A DNA stretch of 64,000 bases. Source: Alphaproteobacteria bacterium (GTDB lineage Bacteria; Pseudomonadota; Alphaproteobacteria; Caulobacterales; Maricaulaceae). The stretch covers positions 62,001 to 126,000 of the forward strand of contig WGNH01000011.1 in the NCBI GenBank assembly GCA_016124665.1, written 5' to 3'. Positions 20,083 to 29,011 of this stretch are shown here, piece by piece (the stretch's first letter is position 1; the number at the start of each line of letters is the position of its first letter). The position numbers were made by a program, and so were the translations under genes. The notes below the pieces were generated by a model that did no database searches, was not told where the DNA came from, and saw only the letters and a list, made by a program, of their open reading frames with translations.

Positions 20083-21506
20083 TCACCACCCTCCTCCGGC
20101 AAAAACCCGATGCGGCCGCGCCCCAGATCATAGCCGGCGCGCGCCTGTGCAATATCGTCCAGCAGGCCGTGCAGCGTTGACCAGTCATCGCGCTCGTGGA
20201 TGGGCGCAAAGGCGGACTCCATGGTCTCGATCGTCATATGGACCGGGTTTTCGCGCGCGAAATAAGCATGGCCGAGGCGCTCCGGACGGACGGGCGTGTG
20301 ATCCGCGAACAAATCTGCAAAGGCCGCATATTCCGGCCCGGAATAATCGCGCGGCGCGGCCATGATGCGTTCGGTATTATTCGTGAAATGGTCAAAGAAC
20401 ACTGCTTCAAATGGCAATTGGCTGGCCGAGAGGAAAGCCAGAAACGCCTTCACCATGTCTTCGGAATTGTCCTGCACCGCCACACCCAGACGCGCGCAGA
20501 AAGCTTTCGTCATCTCCGCCGTATAGGCGTCCGGGAAGGTGTTGAGCACATCTATAATCTGGTCCTTGTCGCCCACCGGCAGTAGCGCGACCGCGAGCTG
20601 TTGCAGCGCCCAGAAGACGGCTTCGGGCTGGCGCGCATAGGCATAGAGCCCGCTCTCGTCGAAATAGGCGGCGGTAAAGCCCGGCTTGTAGGTTGGTAAA
20701 AACCGCCAGGGGCCATAGTCGAAACTCTCGCCGGTGACGTTCAGATTATCGGTATTGAGCACGCCATGCACAAAACCCGCTGCCATCCATTGCGCCGCCA
20801 GACGGGCCGACGCCGCACAGACTTTTTCAAGGAAGCGTGCGGTCTTCTCCGGGCCTTCAAGGCCGGACAGGTTCGGGTAATAGCTGGCGATCGCGTGATC
20901 GATCAGGGCCTCGATCCTGCCGGGCGCGTTCTCATAGGCATGGCGCTGGAATGTGCCGAAACGGACATGGGAATGCTGCAGGCGTGTCATCACCGCCCCA
21001 CGTGCGGGCGAAGGTTCATCATGACGGGCGAGCTGGTCACCCGTCTCGAACACGCAAAAGGCTTTCGAGGTATAGACGCCCAGTGCTTCGAGCATTTCCG
21101 CGGCGAGCATTTCCCGTACCGCGCCTTTCAGCGTCAGACGGCCATCGCCAGTACGCGACCACGGCGTCTGGCCGGATCCCTTGGTGCCGAAATCCAGCAA
21201 GCGGCCGGCCGGATCGCGCATCTGGGCATAGAGAAAGCCGCGGCCATCGCCGATCTGCGGATTATAGTGACGGAATTGGTGACCGTGATAACGCATGGCC
21301 AGAGGCGCATGGGGATAGCCTGCCAGCGGGTCAAAGCGGCCAAAATGACCGGCGATTTGCTCCGGCAAGAGATCGCCGAGGCCTATTTCATCCGCCCAGC
21401 GCCTGTTCCACCAGCGCAGCCGGAGGCCGGGGAAATCGGCCGGTTCGACCGCGTCGGCGAAATCGGGCCCCAGAAGCGCAAAGGCGGATTCCGGCGTGAA
21501 GCTCAT
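20076..21506 (-). CDS. selO: SelO/YdiU-family protein adenylyltransferase
   Basis: AMRYHGHQFRHYNPQIGDGRGFLYAQ; DFGTKGSGQTPWSRTGDGRLTLKGAVREMLAAEML; GFVHGVLNTDNLNVTGESFDYGPW. Confidence 0.94.
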   Translation of the reverse strand: MSFTPESAFALLGPDFADAVEPADFPGLRLRWWNRRWADEIGLGDLLPEQIAGHFGRFDPLAGYPHAPLAMRYHGHQFRHYNPQIGDGRGFLYAQMRDPAGRLLDFGTKGSGQTPWSRTGDGRLTLKGAVREMLAAEMLEALGVYTSKAFCVFETGDQLARHDEPSPARGAVMTRLQHSHVRFGTFQRHAYENAPGRIEALIDHAIASYYPNLSGLEGPEKTARFLEKVCAASARLAAQWMAAGFVHGVLNTDNLNVTGESFDYGPWRFLPTYKPGFTAAYFDESGLYAYARQPEAVFWALQQLAVALLPVGDKDQIIDVLNTFPDAYTAEMTKAFCARLGVAVQDNSEDMVKAFLAFLSASQLPFEAVFFDHFTNNTERIMAAPRDYSGPEYAAFADLFADHTPVRPERLGHAYFARENPVHMTIETMESAFAPIHERDDWSTLHGLLDDIAQARAGYDLGRGRIGFLPEEGGEW

Positions 21507-22426
21507 GCCGTCAGACCGGCGCGCAAGGCTTCGGCCGCCAGCCGCACCTGCTTGTCCGCGCCGATGGCCACGCGCGTCATGTTGAAAAAGCCGTGCGGGA
21601 GGCCTTTTGAAAGGTGATAGCTGACCTTCACACCGGCGGCCTGAAGCCGGTCGCGATAGGCCTGCCCCTCATCGAATAGCGGGTCGAGCTCGGCGGCGGC
21701 GATATGGGCCGGCGGCAGGCCGGTCAGATCGGTTTCAAACAGCGGCGAGATGCGTGGATCCATCGGATCGGTTTCGCCGCAATAAGTGTCGCGGATCCAG
21801 TCCAGGGCATTGGCTGACAGCATATGGCCTTCCAGCATTTTCGGCTTGATCTTGCGGGCTTCGGCCAGTTGCAGCAGGGGATAGATGAGGAGCTGGAAAC
21901 GGATACGGCCGCGGCGCGCCTGCGCGATGGCGGCAGCCAGTCCCCCGCCTGCCGAATCGCCGGCCACGGCCAGGCGGTCCGGGTCAGCCCCCAGCTCATC
22001 CGCGCCCTCTCCGGCGGCCCAGTCCAAAGCGGCCAGACAATCCTCATAAGCCGCCGGGAAAGGGCATTCCGGTGCCAGGCGGTAATCGACGGCCAGCAGA
22101 CGGCATTCCGATTGCGCGGCAAGCCGCTGGGCCATGCGGTGATGGCTCTCCAGATCGCCGAAAACATAGCCTCCGCCATGGAAGAAAACCGTCAGTGGGG
22201 CCGGGACATTGGTAACTTCCGGCACATAGAGGCGGGCCGGAATATCTCCGGCCGGTCCGGGAATGACAAGGTCACGGACTTCGGCGACGTCCGGCGGCGA
22301 TGTCTCCATGACCGGGACCAGTTTGCGCAGGGCGGCCCGGCCATTGCGGGCACTGGTATCAGGGGCGAAGGGATCGCTCAGACCGGCGCGGGAGATCAGG
22401 TCAGACCAGTTGAATGAATTTGCCAT
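21503..22426 (-). CDS. Alpha/beta hydrolase (HSL/esterase family)
   Basis: VFFHGGGYVFGDLESHHRMAQRLA; VAGDSAGGGLAAAIA; LPHGFFNMTR. Confidence 0.92.
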   Translation of the reverse strand: MANSFNWSDLISRAGLSDPFAPDTSARNGRAALRKLVPVMETSPPDVAEVRDLVIPGPAGDIPARLYVPEVTNVPAPLTVFFHGGGYVFGDLESHHRMAQRLAAQSECRLLAVDYRLAPECPFPAAYEDCLAALDWAAGEGADELGADPDRLAVAGDSAGGGLAAAIAQARRGRIRFQLLIYPLLQLAEARKIKPKMLEGHMLSANALDWIRDTYCGETDPMDPRISPLFETDLTGLPPAHIAAAELDPLFDEGQAYRDRLQAAGVKVSYHLSKGLPHGFFNMTRVAIGADKQVRLAAEALRAGLTA

Positions 22427-22466
22427 GCGCAGGAATTAGGCGCGGCGGGCCGGATGTGCAATCACC

Positions 22467-22691
22467 CTAGTGAAGTGTGACCTCGGTATCGCGCTCCAGA
22501 CGTCCTGCCAGCGCATCTTCCACCACCGATTTCAGCGCCCGCCAGGCATCGGCGCGCTGATCATCCCCGGCCTCTTCCATCTCGCCGACGGCCAGATCGG
22601 CATAGCCCAGCGCCTTGGCGCCATGGCGGTCAACCAGCAGGAAGGCGAGGGAAAGCATGTCGGCGGGGGTGATGTGGCTGGCTATGGTCAT
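22467..22691 (-). CDS. Small conserved hypothetical protein
   Basis: MTIASHITPADMLSLAFLLVDRHGAKALGYADLAVGEMEEAGDDQRADAWRALKSVVEDALAGR; alphaproteobacterial style; start trimmed. Confidence 0.55.
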   Translation of the reverse strand: MTIASHITPADMLSLAFLLVDRHGAKALGYADLAVGEMEEAGDDQRADAWRALKSVVEDALAGRLERDTEVTLH

Positions 22692-22825
22692 GGTCTGATC
22701 CGGCTCCGGTCTCGGGATTGGCCCGGAGCCACGCAAGCGGCGCGCCAGTCCCGGATTCCTTTCGGAGACGTATTTTCAATAACTTGGCTGAATGCAGCCT
22801 GACCGGAAACGGGCCAGCTTTGCCG

Positions 22826-23410
22826 TCAGGTCTTTTCTGCCGGACGTTTCGTGCCGGGTGCGTAGCCGCCGCCCTCGAGATAGGCGATCTCGTCCGGGGT
22901 CGAGTTCCGGCCCAGTGCTTCATTGCGATAGGGAAAGCGTCCGAATTTGGCGATCACATCGCGGTGCATCCGGGCGTGATGGAGGTTGGTATTGCCCTCC
23001 GGCATGCGCGTGGCAAAAAGCTCGATGGTCTTTTCCTGATCGGCCAGGTCTTCAGAATGCATGAAGGGCATGTAGACAAAGGACCGCCGCGCTTCCGGCA
23101 ATTCCATGTCAAAGCCCTTATCCATCATCGCCTGCGCGATCTCGCGGGCCTTGGCATCGAAGGCGAAGGCCTTGCCCGAACCGCGCCAGACATTGCGCGT
23201 GAACTGGTCAAACAGGAGCAGAAGCGCCAGCCCGCCTTCGGCGGTCTCCATCCAGGGATGGCCGCCGTCCTTTACCCGCCTGGCCTCGGCCTCGATGACA
23301 CTGGCGAACTGACGGCGTATGCGGGCATCAAATTCCGGCGTGGAGACGAAGTGGAGCTTCGGATCGGTGTCCTCGAACCAGAAACGGAGAATATCGGCGG
23401 GTTGGGTCAT
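22826..23410 (-). CDS. DUF924 family protein
   Basis: ILRFWFEDTDPKLHFVSTPEFDARIRRQF; LLLFDQFTRNVWRGSGKAFAFDAKA; YMPFMHSEDLADQE. Confidence 0.93.
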   Translation of the reverse strand: MTQPADILRFWFEDTDPKLHFVSTPEFDARIRRQFASVIEAEARRVKDGGHPWMETAEGGLALLLLFDQFTRNVWRGSGKAFAFDAKAREIAQAMMDKGFDMELPEARRSFVYMPFMHSEDLADQEKTIELFATRMPEGNTNLHHARMHRDVIAKFGRFPYRNEALGRNSTPDEIAYLEGGGYAPGTKRPAEKT

Positions 23411-23502
23411 GGAATGAAGTCTAAGGTGCGCTGCGGACGAGGCAATAGCTCGAAATGCCGAAGCTCGAGCGGCGAGCGCAAATCAGGTTTTCAAGCTGAA
23501 AC

Positions 23503-23709
23503 GTGGTGGTCCGCCTCCGCCAAGGCTACGGCGCGACAGCCTCCGCTCGAATTCCATGAGCTGGCTTGCCCAGCCGAAGCTCGCGCAGCGAGCATCAATA
23601 GCCGATTTCCAAACGGGTATGTGGTTGTCCGCCTCCGCCAAGGCTACGGCGCGACAGCCTTCGCTCGAATTGAAGGCGGGCTTGCCGAGCCGAAGCTCGC
23701 GCAGCGAGC
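23503..23709. repeat. Tandem/direct repeat pair (~90-bp units starting at 23503 and 23621) with internal palindromes, adjacent to tRNA-Leu 3' end
   Basis: GTGGT(G/T)GTCCGCCTCCGCCAAGGCTACGGCGCGACAGCCT(C/T)CGCTCGAATT...CCGAAGCTCGCGCAGCGAGC occurs twice at a 118-bp period, with a degenerate third edge near 23459. Confidence 0.85.
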
Positions 23710-23715
23710 GAAGGC

Positions 23716-23800
23716 TGGTGCCCCTGGCCCGAATCGAACGGGCACTTCCGAAGAAACCGGATTTTGAATCCGGCGCGTCTACCAGTTCCGCCACAGGGGC
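23716..23800 (-). tRNA. tRNA-Leu (CAA anticodon), CCA encoded
   Basis: Minus strand GCCCCTGTGGCGGAACTGGTAGACGCGCCGGATTCAAAATCCGGTTTCTTCGGAAGTGCCCGTTCGATTCGGGCCAGGGGCACCA; type II tRNA with variable arm. Confidence 0.96.
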
Positions 23801-23900
23801 AATCCCGAGCAGGCGCGGAAACTGCCTTCACTTGCCGCGAAATTCAATAGCGGCGCGCTGAAGGCTCGCATTGGATCGCAGATCACTCTAAACGGCGGTT

Positions 23901-24539
23901 ATGCGTGTTGATTCAGACCCCATCCCTGACGCTCCCGAAGGCCTCGTCGCCCGGCTGGTGCGTATTGGCGAAAGCGCACCGGAAAGCGGACTTTCCCTGA
24001 GCGAATTCATGGAAGCGCTGGGCGAGCGCGCCTTCGGCATCTTGCTGTTTGCCTTTGCTATTCCGGTCTGCATCCCCTTTCTCTACGGCATTCCGCAAGT
24101 GCTCTCCCTGCCCATGATGGCGCTGGCCTTCCAGATGGCAGCGGGACGCGGGGAACCATGGGTGCCGGTGAAATTCCGTGCCCGGCGGATGGAGAAGCGC
24201 GGCCTGGAGAAAATGGGCCGCCAGGCGAAGCGCTGGTTCGGCTGGATCGAAGCGATTGCCCGACCGCGACTGCTCTTCCTCTCCGGCCCGGCCGGCGAGC
24301 GGGTTGTGGGCGGCGTGTTTTGTCTGTTCTGCGCGTCGATCCTAGTGCCCCTGCCGCTGACCAATTCAACGCCGGGGATTGCAGTGGCGATTGCCTCGCT
24401 CGGCCTGATCACACGCGACGGCTTGCTGATCCTCGCCGGGCTGGTGCTCGGCCTCGTCTGGATCACGATACTGGTCGTCGGCGGTCCGGCCCTGATCTAT
24501 GCGCTGATCGAGTGGGGTCGCGGCTTTGTGAACAGCTAG
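23901..24539 (+). CDS. ExoD-family exopolysaccharide synthesis-type membrane protein
   Basis: LSEFMEALGERAFGILLFAFAIPVCIPFLYGIPQVLSLPMM; LPLTNSTPGIAVAIASLGLITRDGLLI. Confidence 0.88.
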   Translation: MRVDSDPIPDAPEGLVARLVRIGESAPESGLSLSEFMEALGERAFGILLFAFAIPVCIPFLYGIPQVLSLPMMALAFQMAAGRGEPWVPVKFRARRMEKRGLEKMGRQAKRWFGWIEAIARPRLLFLSGPAGERVVGGVFCLFCASILVPLPLTNSTPGIAVAIASLGLITRDGLLILAGLVLGLVWITILVVGGPALIYALIEWGRGFVNS

Positions 24540-24600
24540 CGGCGGGCTGCGGCGCATTGCGCGCTTTTCGTCTGGCCCGTCGCGCATTAGTGTCTGGGCG

Positions 24601-25110
24601 ATGAACATGATCACATCCCTCCTGACCGCCCAGCGCTGGCCGTTTCTGGCGGCGCTGGCCTCGGCGCTGATCCTCGGCGGTGCGTATTTCTTCCAGTATG
24701 TGCTGGGCTATGATCCGTGCGCGCTCTGCTATGACCAGCGCCATATCCACAAGGCGGTGATTGGCGTGGGCCTGATTGGCGGGCTGGCGCTGACGCAAAA
24801 GCCGGTTCGGCCCTACGCGATGTGGATCTGCCTCGTGATCGGCGCGATCTTTGTCTATTCGGCCGGGTTCGCCTTCTGGCATGCCGGGATTGAATATGAC
24901 TGGTGGGACGGTCCGTCGACCTGCACCGCCGGGGCGAGCGTCAATCTGTCGACCGCTGATCTCCTGTCGGTGCTCGATGGCGGCGGACCGGTGGTGTTGT
25001 GCGATGAAGCGGCCTGGACGCTGCTGGGCATTTCCATGGCCGGATACAATGCGCTGATGTCGGCGGGACTGGCCGCAGCCTCTGTCTATATCGGGATCAG
25101 GCGCAAATGA
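24601..25110 (+). CDS. Disulfide bond formation protein DsbB family
   Basis: YFFQYVLGYDPCALCYDQR (CxxC); four TM segments; second Cys pair CTAG...C. Confidence 0.88.
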   Translation: MNMITSLLTAQRWPFLAALASALILGGAYFFQYVLGYDPCALCYDQRHIHKAVIGVGLIGGLALTQKPVRPYAMWICLVIGAIFVYSAGFAFWHAGIEYDWWDGPSTCTAGASVNLSTADLLSVLDGGGPVVLCDEAAWTLLGISMAGYNALMSAGLAAASVYIGIRRK

Positions 25111-25673
25111 GCCGCGCACCGCGCCCGCCCCTGCCTGGCCGCAAGGCCGATGAAGGCCGCATCGCCGGGATGATCCGCGTCGATCAGGCCGGGGAATATG
25201 GCGCGGTGGCGATCTATGAAGGTCAGCTGGCGGTGTTCGGGAAAGTCCCGTCAAAGGTGCGCATCGCCAACCAGCTGCGCCATATGGCGGAAGACGAGCA
25301 GGCGCATCTGGACGCGTTTGACGGATTCATCCGCACGCGCGGTGTGCGCCCGACCGCACTGATGCCGGTCTGGAAAATTGCCGGACGGACGCTGGGCGTT
25401 GCGACCGCACTGATGGGCGAGAAAGCCGCCCATGCCTGCACCGAGGCCGTCGAAACAGTGATCGAGGGCCATTATACCGGCCAGATTGCCGAGCTGGAGA
25501 CCGCAGGCGAGGACGAACTGGCCACCCGCTTCACACAGTTCCGCGACGAGGAAGTCGCGCACAAGGAGCTGGCCGTGGATGAAGGCGCGAAAGAGGCGTT
25601 CGGCTATCCGCTGCTGTCAAAGCTGATTGAAGCGGGTTGCCGCACGGCAATTGGCATTACGATGAAAATCTAG
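25107..25673 (+). CDS. Demethoxyubiquinone hydroxylase (COQ7/CatF-type di-iron)
   Basis: MIRVDQAGEYGAVAIYEGQL; HMAEDEQAHLDAF; ACTEAVETVIEGHY; FRDEEVAHKELA. Confidence 0.94.
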   Translation: MSRAPRPPLPGRKADEGRIAGMIRVDQAGEYGAVAIYEGQLAVFGKVPSKVRIANQLRHMAEDEQAHLDAFDGFIRTRGVRPTALMPVWKIAGRTLGVATALMGEKAAHACTEAVETVIEGHYTGQIAELETAGEDELATRFTQFRDEEVAHKELAVDEGAKEAFGYPLLSKLIEAGCRTAIGITMKI

Positions 25674-26233
25674 CGCTCCAGCTCGGTATCCCAGTAGAGA
25701 TAGTCCAGCCAGCTGGCGTGGAGGTATTTCGGCGGGAAGCGGCGGCCCTGCGCCTGCAATTGATGCATGTTCGGGCGGATCGGCTTTGGCTGGTTCATGC
25801 CGGCCTGCCGGGGCGTGCGCCCCCCTTTCTTCAGATTGCAGGGCGAACAGGCGGCGACGATATTTTCCCAGGAAGTATCGCCACCCTGCGAACGCGGCAC
25901 GACGTGATCGAAAGTCAGATCGTCTACCCTGTCGCGGCCGCAATAGACGCATTTGAAGCCATCGCGCAGCCAGACATTATAGCGGGTGAAGGCCGGTGCG
26001 CGGTTGTGGGTGACATATTCATGCAGCGCGACGACAGACGGGGCGTGCATTTCCATCGACGGTGAATGGATGAGGTCGTCGTAATTGGACACCACGGTGA
26101 CGCGTTCTAGGAAGACATTCTTGACGGCCTCCTGCCAGCTCCACACCGAAAGCGGCCAGTAGGACAGGGGCTGATAGTCCGCATTGAGGACCAGACAGGG
26201 CCAGCCCGACGGGGCCTTATCAAGCACTTGCAT
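25670..26233 (-). CDS. HNH endonuclease domain protein
   Basis: VLNADYQPLSYWPLSVWSWQEAVKNVFLERV; FKCVYCGR...LTFDHVVPRSQGGDTSWENIVAACSPCNLKKG. Confidence 0.93.
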   Translation of the reverse strand: MQVLDKAPSGWPCLVLNADYQPLSYWPLSVWSWQEAVKNVFLERVTVVSNYDDLIHSPSMEMHAPSVVALHEYVTHNRAPAFTRYNVWLRDGFKCVYCGRDRVDDLTFDHVVPRSQGGDTSWENIVAACSPCNLKKGGRTPRQAGMNQPKPIRPNMHQLQAQGRRFPPKYLHASWLDYLYWDTELER

Positions 26234-26420
26234 GACGCCCTCCCGTGTTGCGGGCGGAGCCGGTTCCGTGCCTATGCCAATCAAAAATCCTGAACACACA
26301 CCTCCCTGTCCGGCGATGCGGCGGGATTCTCAGCGAATCACGCCGATAACCGTGTTGGTCAATTTATACCGCCTTAGACGTAACACGCCTATGACGCAGG
26401 CGTTAACCTTTTCGCAGGAC

Positions 26421-27080
26421 TCAGGCGTAAGCGCCGGAAAAGGCCTTGCCCAGAAAACGGCCGCCGATTTCCAGCCCGTCCGGGCCGATGCCATGCGGAA
26501 TGCCCGGCGAGATATGCCACTGGCAGGACGCGCCGGCCTCGCACAGGCCCTGTGCGGCATCGAACATCATGCCCAGCGGCAGCACATCGTCCCGGTCCCC
26601 GTGAACGAGCTGAATCGGCGGGCGGGAGCGGATCTGCTCCTTCAGAGTCATCCGGCTGGGCATGGCCCCGGAATAGCCCAGGATTCCAGCCAAGCTTGGT
26701 GCGCGCCGCAGGCCGCAATGCAAGGCCATCATCGTGCCCTGCGAAAACCCGACAAGCGCCGCATCCCCCGGGGTCAGACCATAGCGGGCGATTTCCTGGT
26801 CGATGAAGGCATCGAGAACCGGGGCGGCGGATTCCACACCGCGATTGGTTTCCTGCGGGTCCAGCCGCGTGATCGGAAACCATTGATAGCCATTGGGTGC
26901 GCCCGGCACCGGTTGCGGCGCATTCGGCGCCACGAATTGCACATGCGGCAAATCCTGCGCCCACTGGCCGGCCAGGCCGATCAGATCCTCGCCATTGGCT
27001 CCATAGCCATGCACGAGAATGGCGAGCTTGCGCGGGCGTTGGCCGTTTACAGGCGGTTGTCTGGGTCCGTCGATCATCAT
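26421..27080 (-). CDS. Alpha/beta hydrolase, phospholipase/carboxylesterase family
   Basis: LVHGYGANGEDLIGL; LVGFSQGTMMALHCGL; LVHGDRDDVLP; GIPHGIGPDGLE. Confidence 0.92.
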   Translation of the reverse strand: MMIDGPRQPPVNGQRPRKLAILVHGYGANGEDLIGLAGQWAQDLPHVQFVAPNAPQPVPGAPNGYQWFPITRLDPQETNRGVESAAPVLDAFIDQEIARYGLTPGDAALVGFSQGTMMALHCGLRRAPSLAGILGYSGAMPSRMTLKEQIRSRPPIQLVHGDRDDVLPLGMMFDAAQGLCEAGASCQWHISPGIPHGIGPDGLEIGGRFLGKAFSGAYA

Positions 27081-27145
27081 GGCGCGGACTATAGGGCGCG
27101 AATTGAGGACTTGAAGCGGGCAAGCGCAGGCGCGAAACAGGAGAC

Positions 27146-28021
27146 ATGCGTGATTTCGTCACCCGCTTTGCACCCTCTCCCACCGGGCATTTGCATCTGG
27201 GGCATGCCTATTCCGCGCTGACCGCCTGGCAGGCGGCGCAGGAGGCCGGCGGGCGATTCCTTTTGCGAATCGAGGATATCGACACCATCCGCTGCAAACC
27301 CGAATTCGAGGCTGCCATTTATGAGGACCTTGCCTGGCTGGGGCTCAGCTGGGAGACGCCGGTGCGGCGGCAGTCGGAGCATTTCAGCGACTATTCCGCC
27401 GCGATTGATCAACTGGCCGGGCGCGGCCTGATCTATCGCTGTTTCAAGACGCGCAAGGAAATCCTCGAGGATATCGGCCGCGCACCGCATCATCCCGGCG
27501 AGGGCCCGGACGGTGTCATCTATCCCGGGCCAGCGGAACCCATGGGCCCGGAAGAAGAAGCCGGCCGCATCGCGGCAGGGGAGGCGTTTGCCTGGCGGCT
27601 GTCGATGAAGGCGGCCGCAGAGGCGGTAGGCGATCTGCCGCGCCCGACCTTTACCGAGGAGGGCGAAGGCCCGAATGGCGAAAGCGGGAGCTGCGCGATA
27701 CAGCCGGACCTGATCGGCGATGTCATTCTGGCGCGCCAGGATATCGGCACCAGCTATCATCTCGCTGTCACGCTGGATGATGCCGCGCAGGGCATAACGC
27801 ATGTCATCCGCGGGCAGGACCTGTTCTTTGCCACAACGGTTCACCGGATTCTCCAGGCCCTGCTCGGCCTGCCCGTGCCGGTCTATCGCCATCATGGCCT
27901 GATTTCCGGAGCAGACGGGGCGCGCTTCACCAAGCGCGACAAATCGCAAACCCTGCGCGCGATGCGGGAGAGCGGCGCCCGGCCAGAGGACATCCGCCTG
28001 CAGCTCGGTTTCAAATGGTGA
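27146..28021 (+). CDS. gluQ: Glutamyl-Q tRNA(Asp) synthetase
   Basis: TRFAPSPTGHLHLGHAYSALTAW (HIGH), LLRIEDIDTIR, RFTKRDKSQTLR (KMSKS-like); short, no anticodon-binding domain. Confidence 0.94.
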   Translation: MRDFVTRFAPSPTGHLHLGHAYSALTAWQAAQEAGGRFLLRIEDIDTIRCKPEFEAAIYEDLAWLGLSWETPVRRQSEHFSDYSAAIDQLAGRGLIYRCFKTRKEILEDIGRAPHHPGEGPDGVIYPGPAEPMGPEEEAGRIAAGEAFAWRLSMKAAAEAVGDLPRPTFTEEGEGPNGESGSCAIQPDLIGDVILARQDIGTSYHLAVTLDDAAQGITHVIRGQDLFFATTVHRILQALLGLPVPVYRHHGLISGADGARFTKRDKSQTLRAMRESGARPEDIRLQLGFKW

Positions 28022-28068
28022 CTTCCCTTTTGCCGCAATGAGTATTAGCGGGGCGTGGGGGAGGCCTT

Positions 28069-29001
28069 ATGACCGAAACGTCCGAGAAAACCGTCCTGAC
28101 GGGACTGATCGTGCTGATCCTCGGGGCGATCGCCATCGGCATGGCGGCACCGCTGGTCAAGCTGTCCGAGCTGGGCCCGCAGACGGTCGGCTTCTGGCGC
28201 ATGGCGCTGGCCATTCCCTTTGCTTTCCTGTGGATGCAGTTCGACCGCAATCCGCCCGCGAAAGCGGATACGCCAACCGGCTGGAAGCACTGGCTCTATC
28301 TGTGCCTGCCCGGCCTGCTCTTTGCCGGCGATCTCGCCTTCTGGCATGCCGGGATCAAGATCACGAGCGTGGCCAATGCAACCTTCCTCGCCAATCTGCA
28401 GCCGGTCTTCGTCGTCCTCGCCACATGGCTGATCTTCAAGGAGACCCTGACCCGGCAATTCCTGTTTGCCGCCGGGTTGGCGCTGGCCGGGGCAGCACTG
28501 TTGTCGGCCGGGAATATCACCGTCGCTCCGGAACGCTGGCCGGGTGACCTGCTCTCGGTGGGGACCGCTGTCTGGTATGCTGCCTATATCCTGGCCATCC
28601 GGCAGGCGCGGCGCTTTGCCTCGACAGGGACAGTGATCTTTTTCACAACGCTGGTCACCGCGCCGATTCTGGCCGTTGCCGCGCTTGGTTTCGGGGAAAA
28701 CCTGCTGCCAGGCACGCTGACCGACTGGCTGGTGCTGCTGGGTCTGGCGATCGGTGTGCAGATTGTGGGACAGGGCGGCGTGGCCTTCGGACTGGGCCGG
28801 GTTCCGGCTCCGGTGGCGTCCATCATCATCCTGATCCAGCCGGTCGTGGCGTCGATTGCAGGCTGGCTGATGTTCGGGGAAGCCTTTGCGCCGTTGCAAT
28901 ATGCCGGGGCGGCACTGGTCCTGGCCGGTGTGTGGTGGGTACAGCGCAAATCGCGGACTGCGGCAACTCGCGGCTTGGCCAAACCACCCGAGGGCGGGTA
29001 G
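28069..29001 (+). CDS. DMT/EamA family transporter
   Basis: About 10 TM segments; two EamA-like repeats; GDLAFWHAGIKITSVANATFLANLQPVFVV. Confidence 0.92.
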   Translation: MTETSEKTVLTGLIVLILGAIAIGMAAPLVKLSELGPQTVGFWRMALAIPFAFLWMQFDRNPPAKADTPTGWKHWLYLCLPGLLFAGDLAFWHAGIKITSVANATFLANLQPVFVVLATWLIFKETLTRQFLFAAGLALAGAALLSAGNITVAPERWPGDLLSVGTAVWYAAYILAIRQARRFASTGTVIFFTTLVTAPILAVAALGFGENLLPGTLTDWLVLLGLAIGVQIVGQGGVAFGLGRVPAPVASIIILIQPVVASIAGWLMFGEAFAPLQYAGAALVLAGVWWVQRKSRTAATRGLAKPPEGG

Positions 29002-29011
29002 AGACAGGGCC

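Noticed and set aside
22718-23767. 349-aa ORF spanning DUF924 antisense, the repeats and the tRNA
   Set aside because: Runs through a tRNA gene and intergenic repeats; the VVRLRQGYGATAFAR segment is translated repeat
25670-26233. HNH endonuclease as a possible defence or mobile-element gene
   Set aside because: Widely conserved stand-alone HNH protein of alphaproteobacteria in a core context, with no mobile hallmarks nearby
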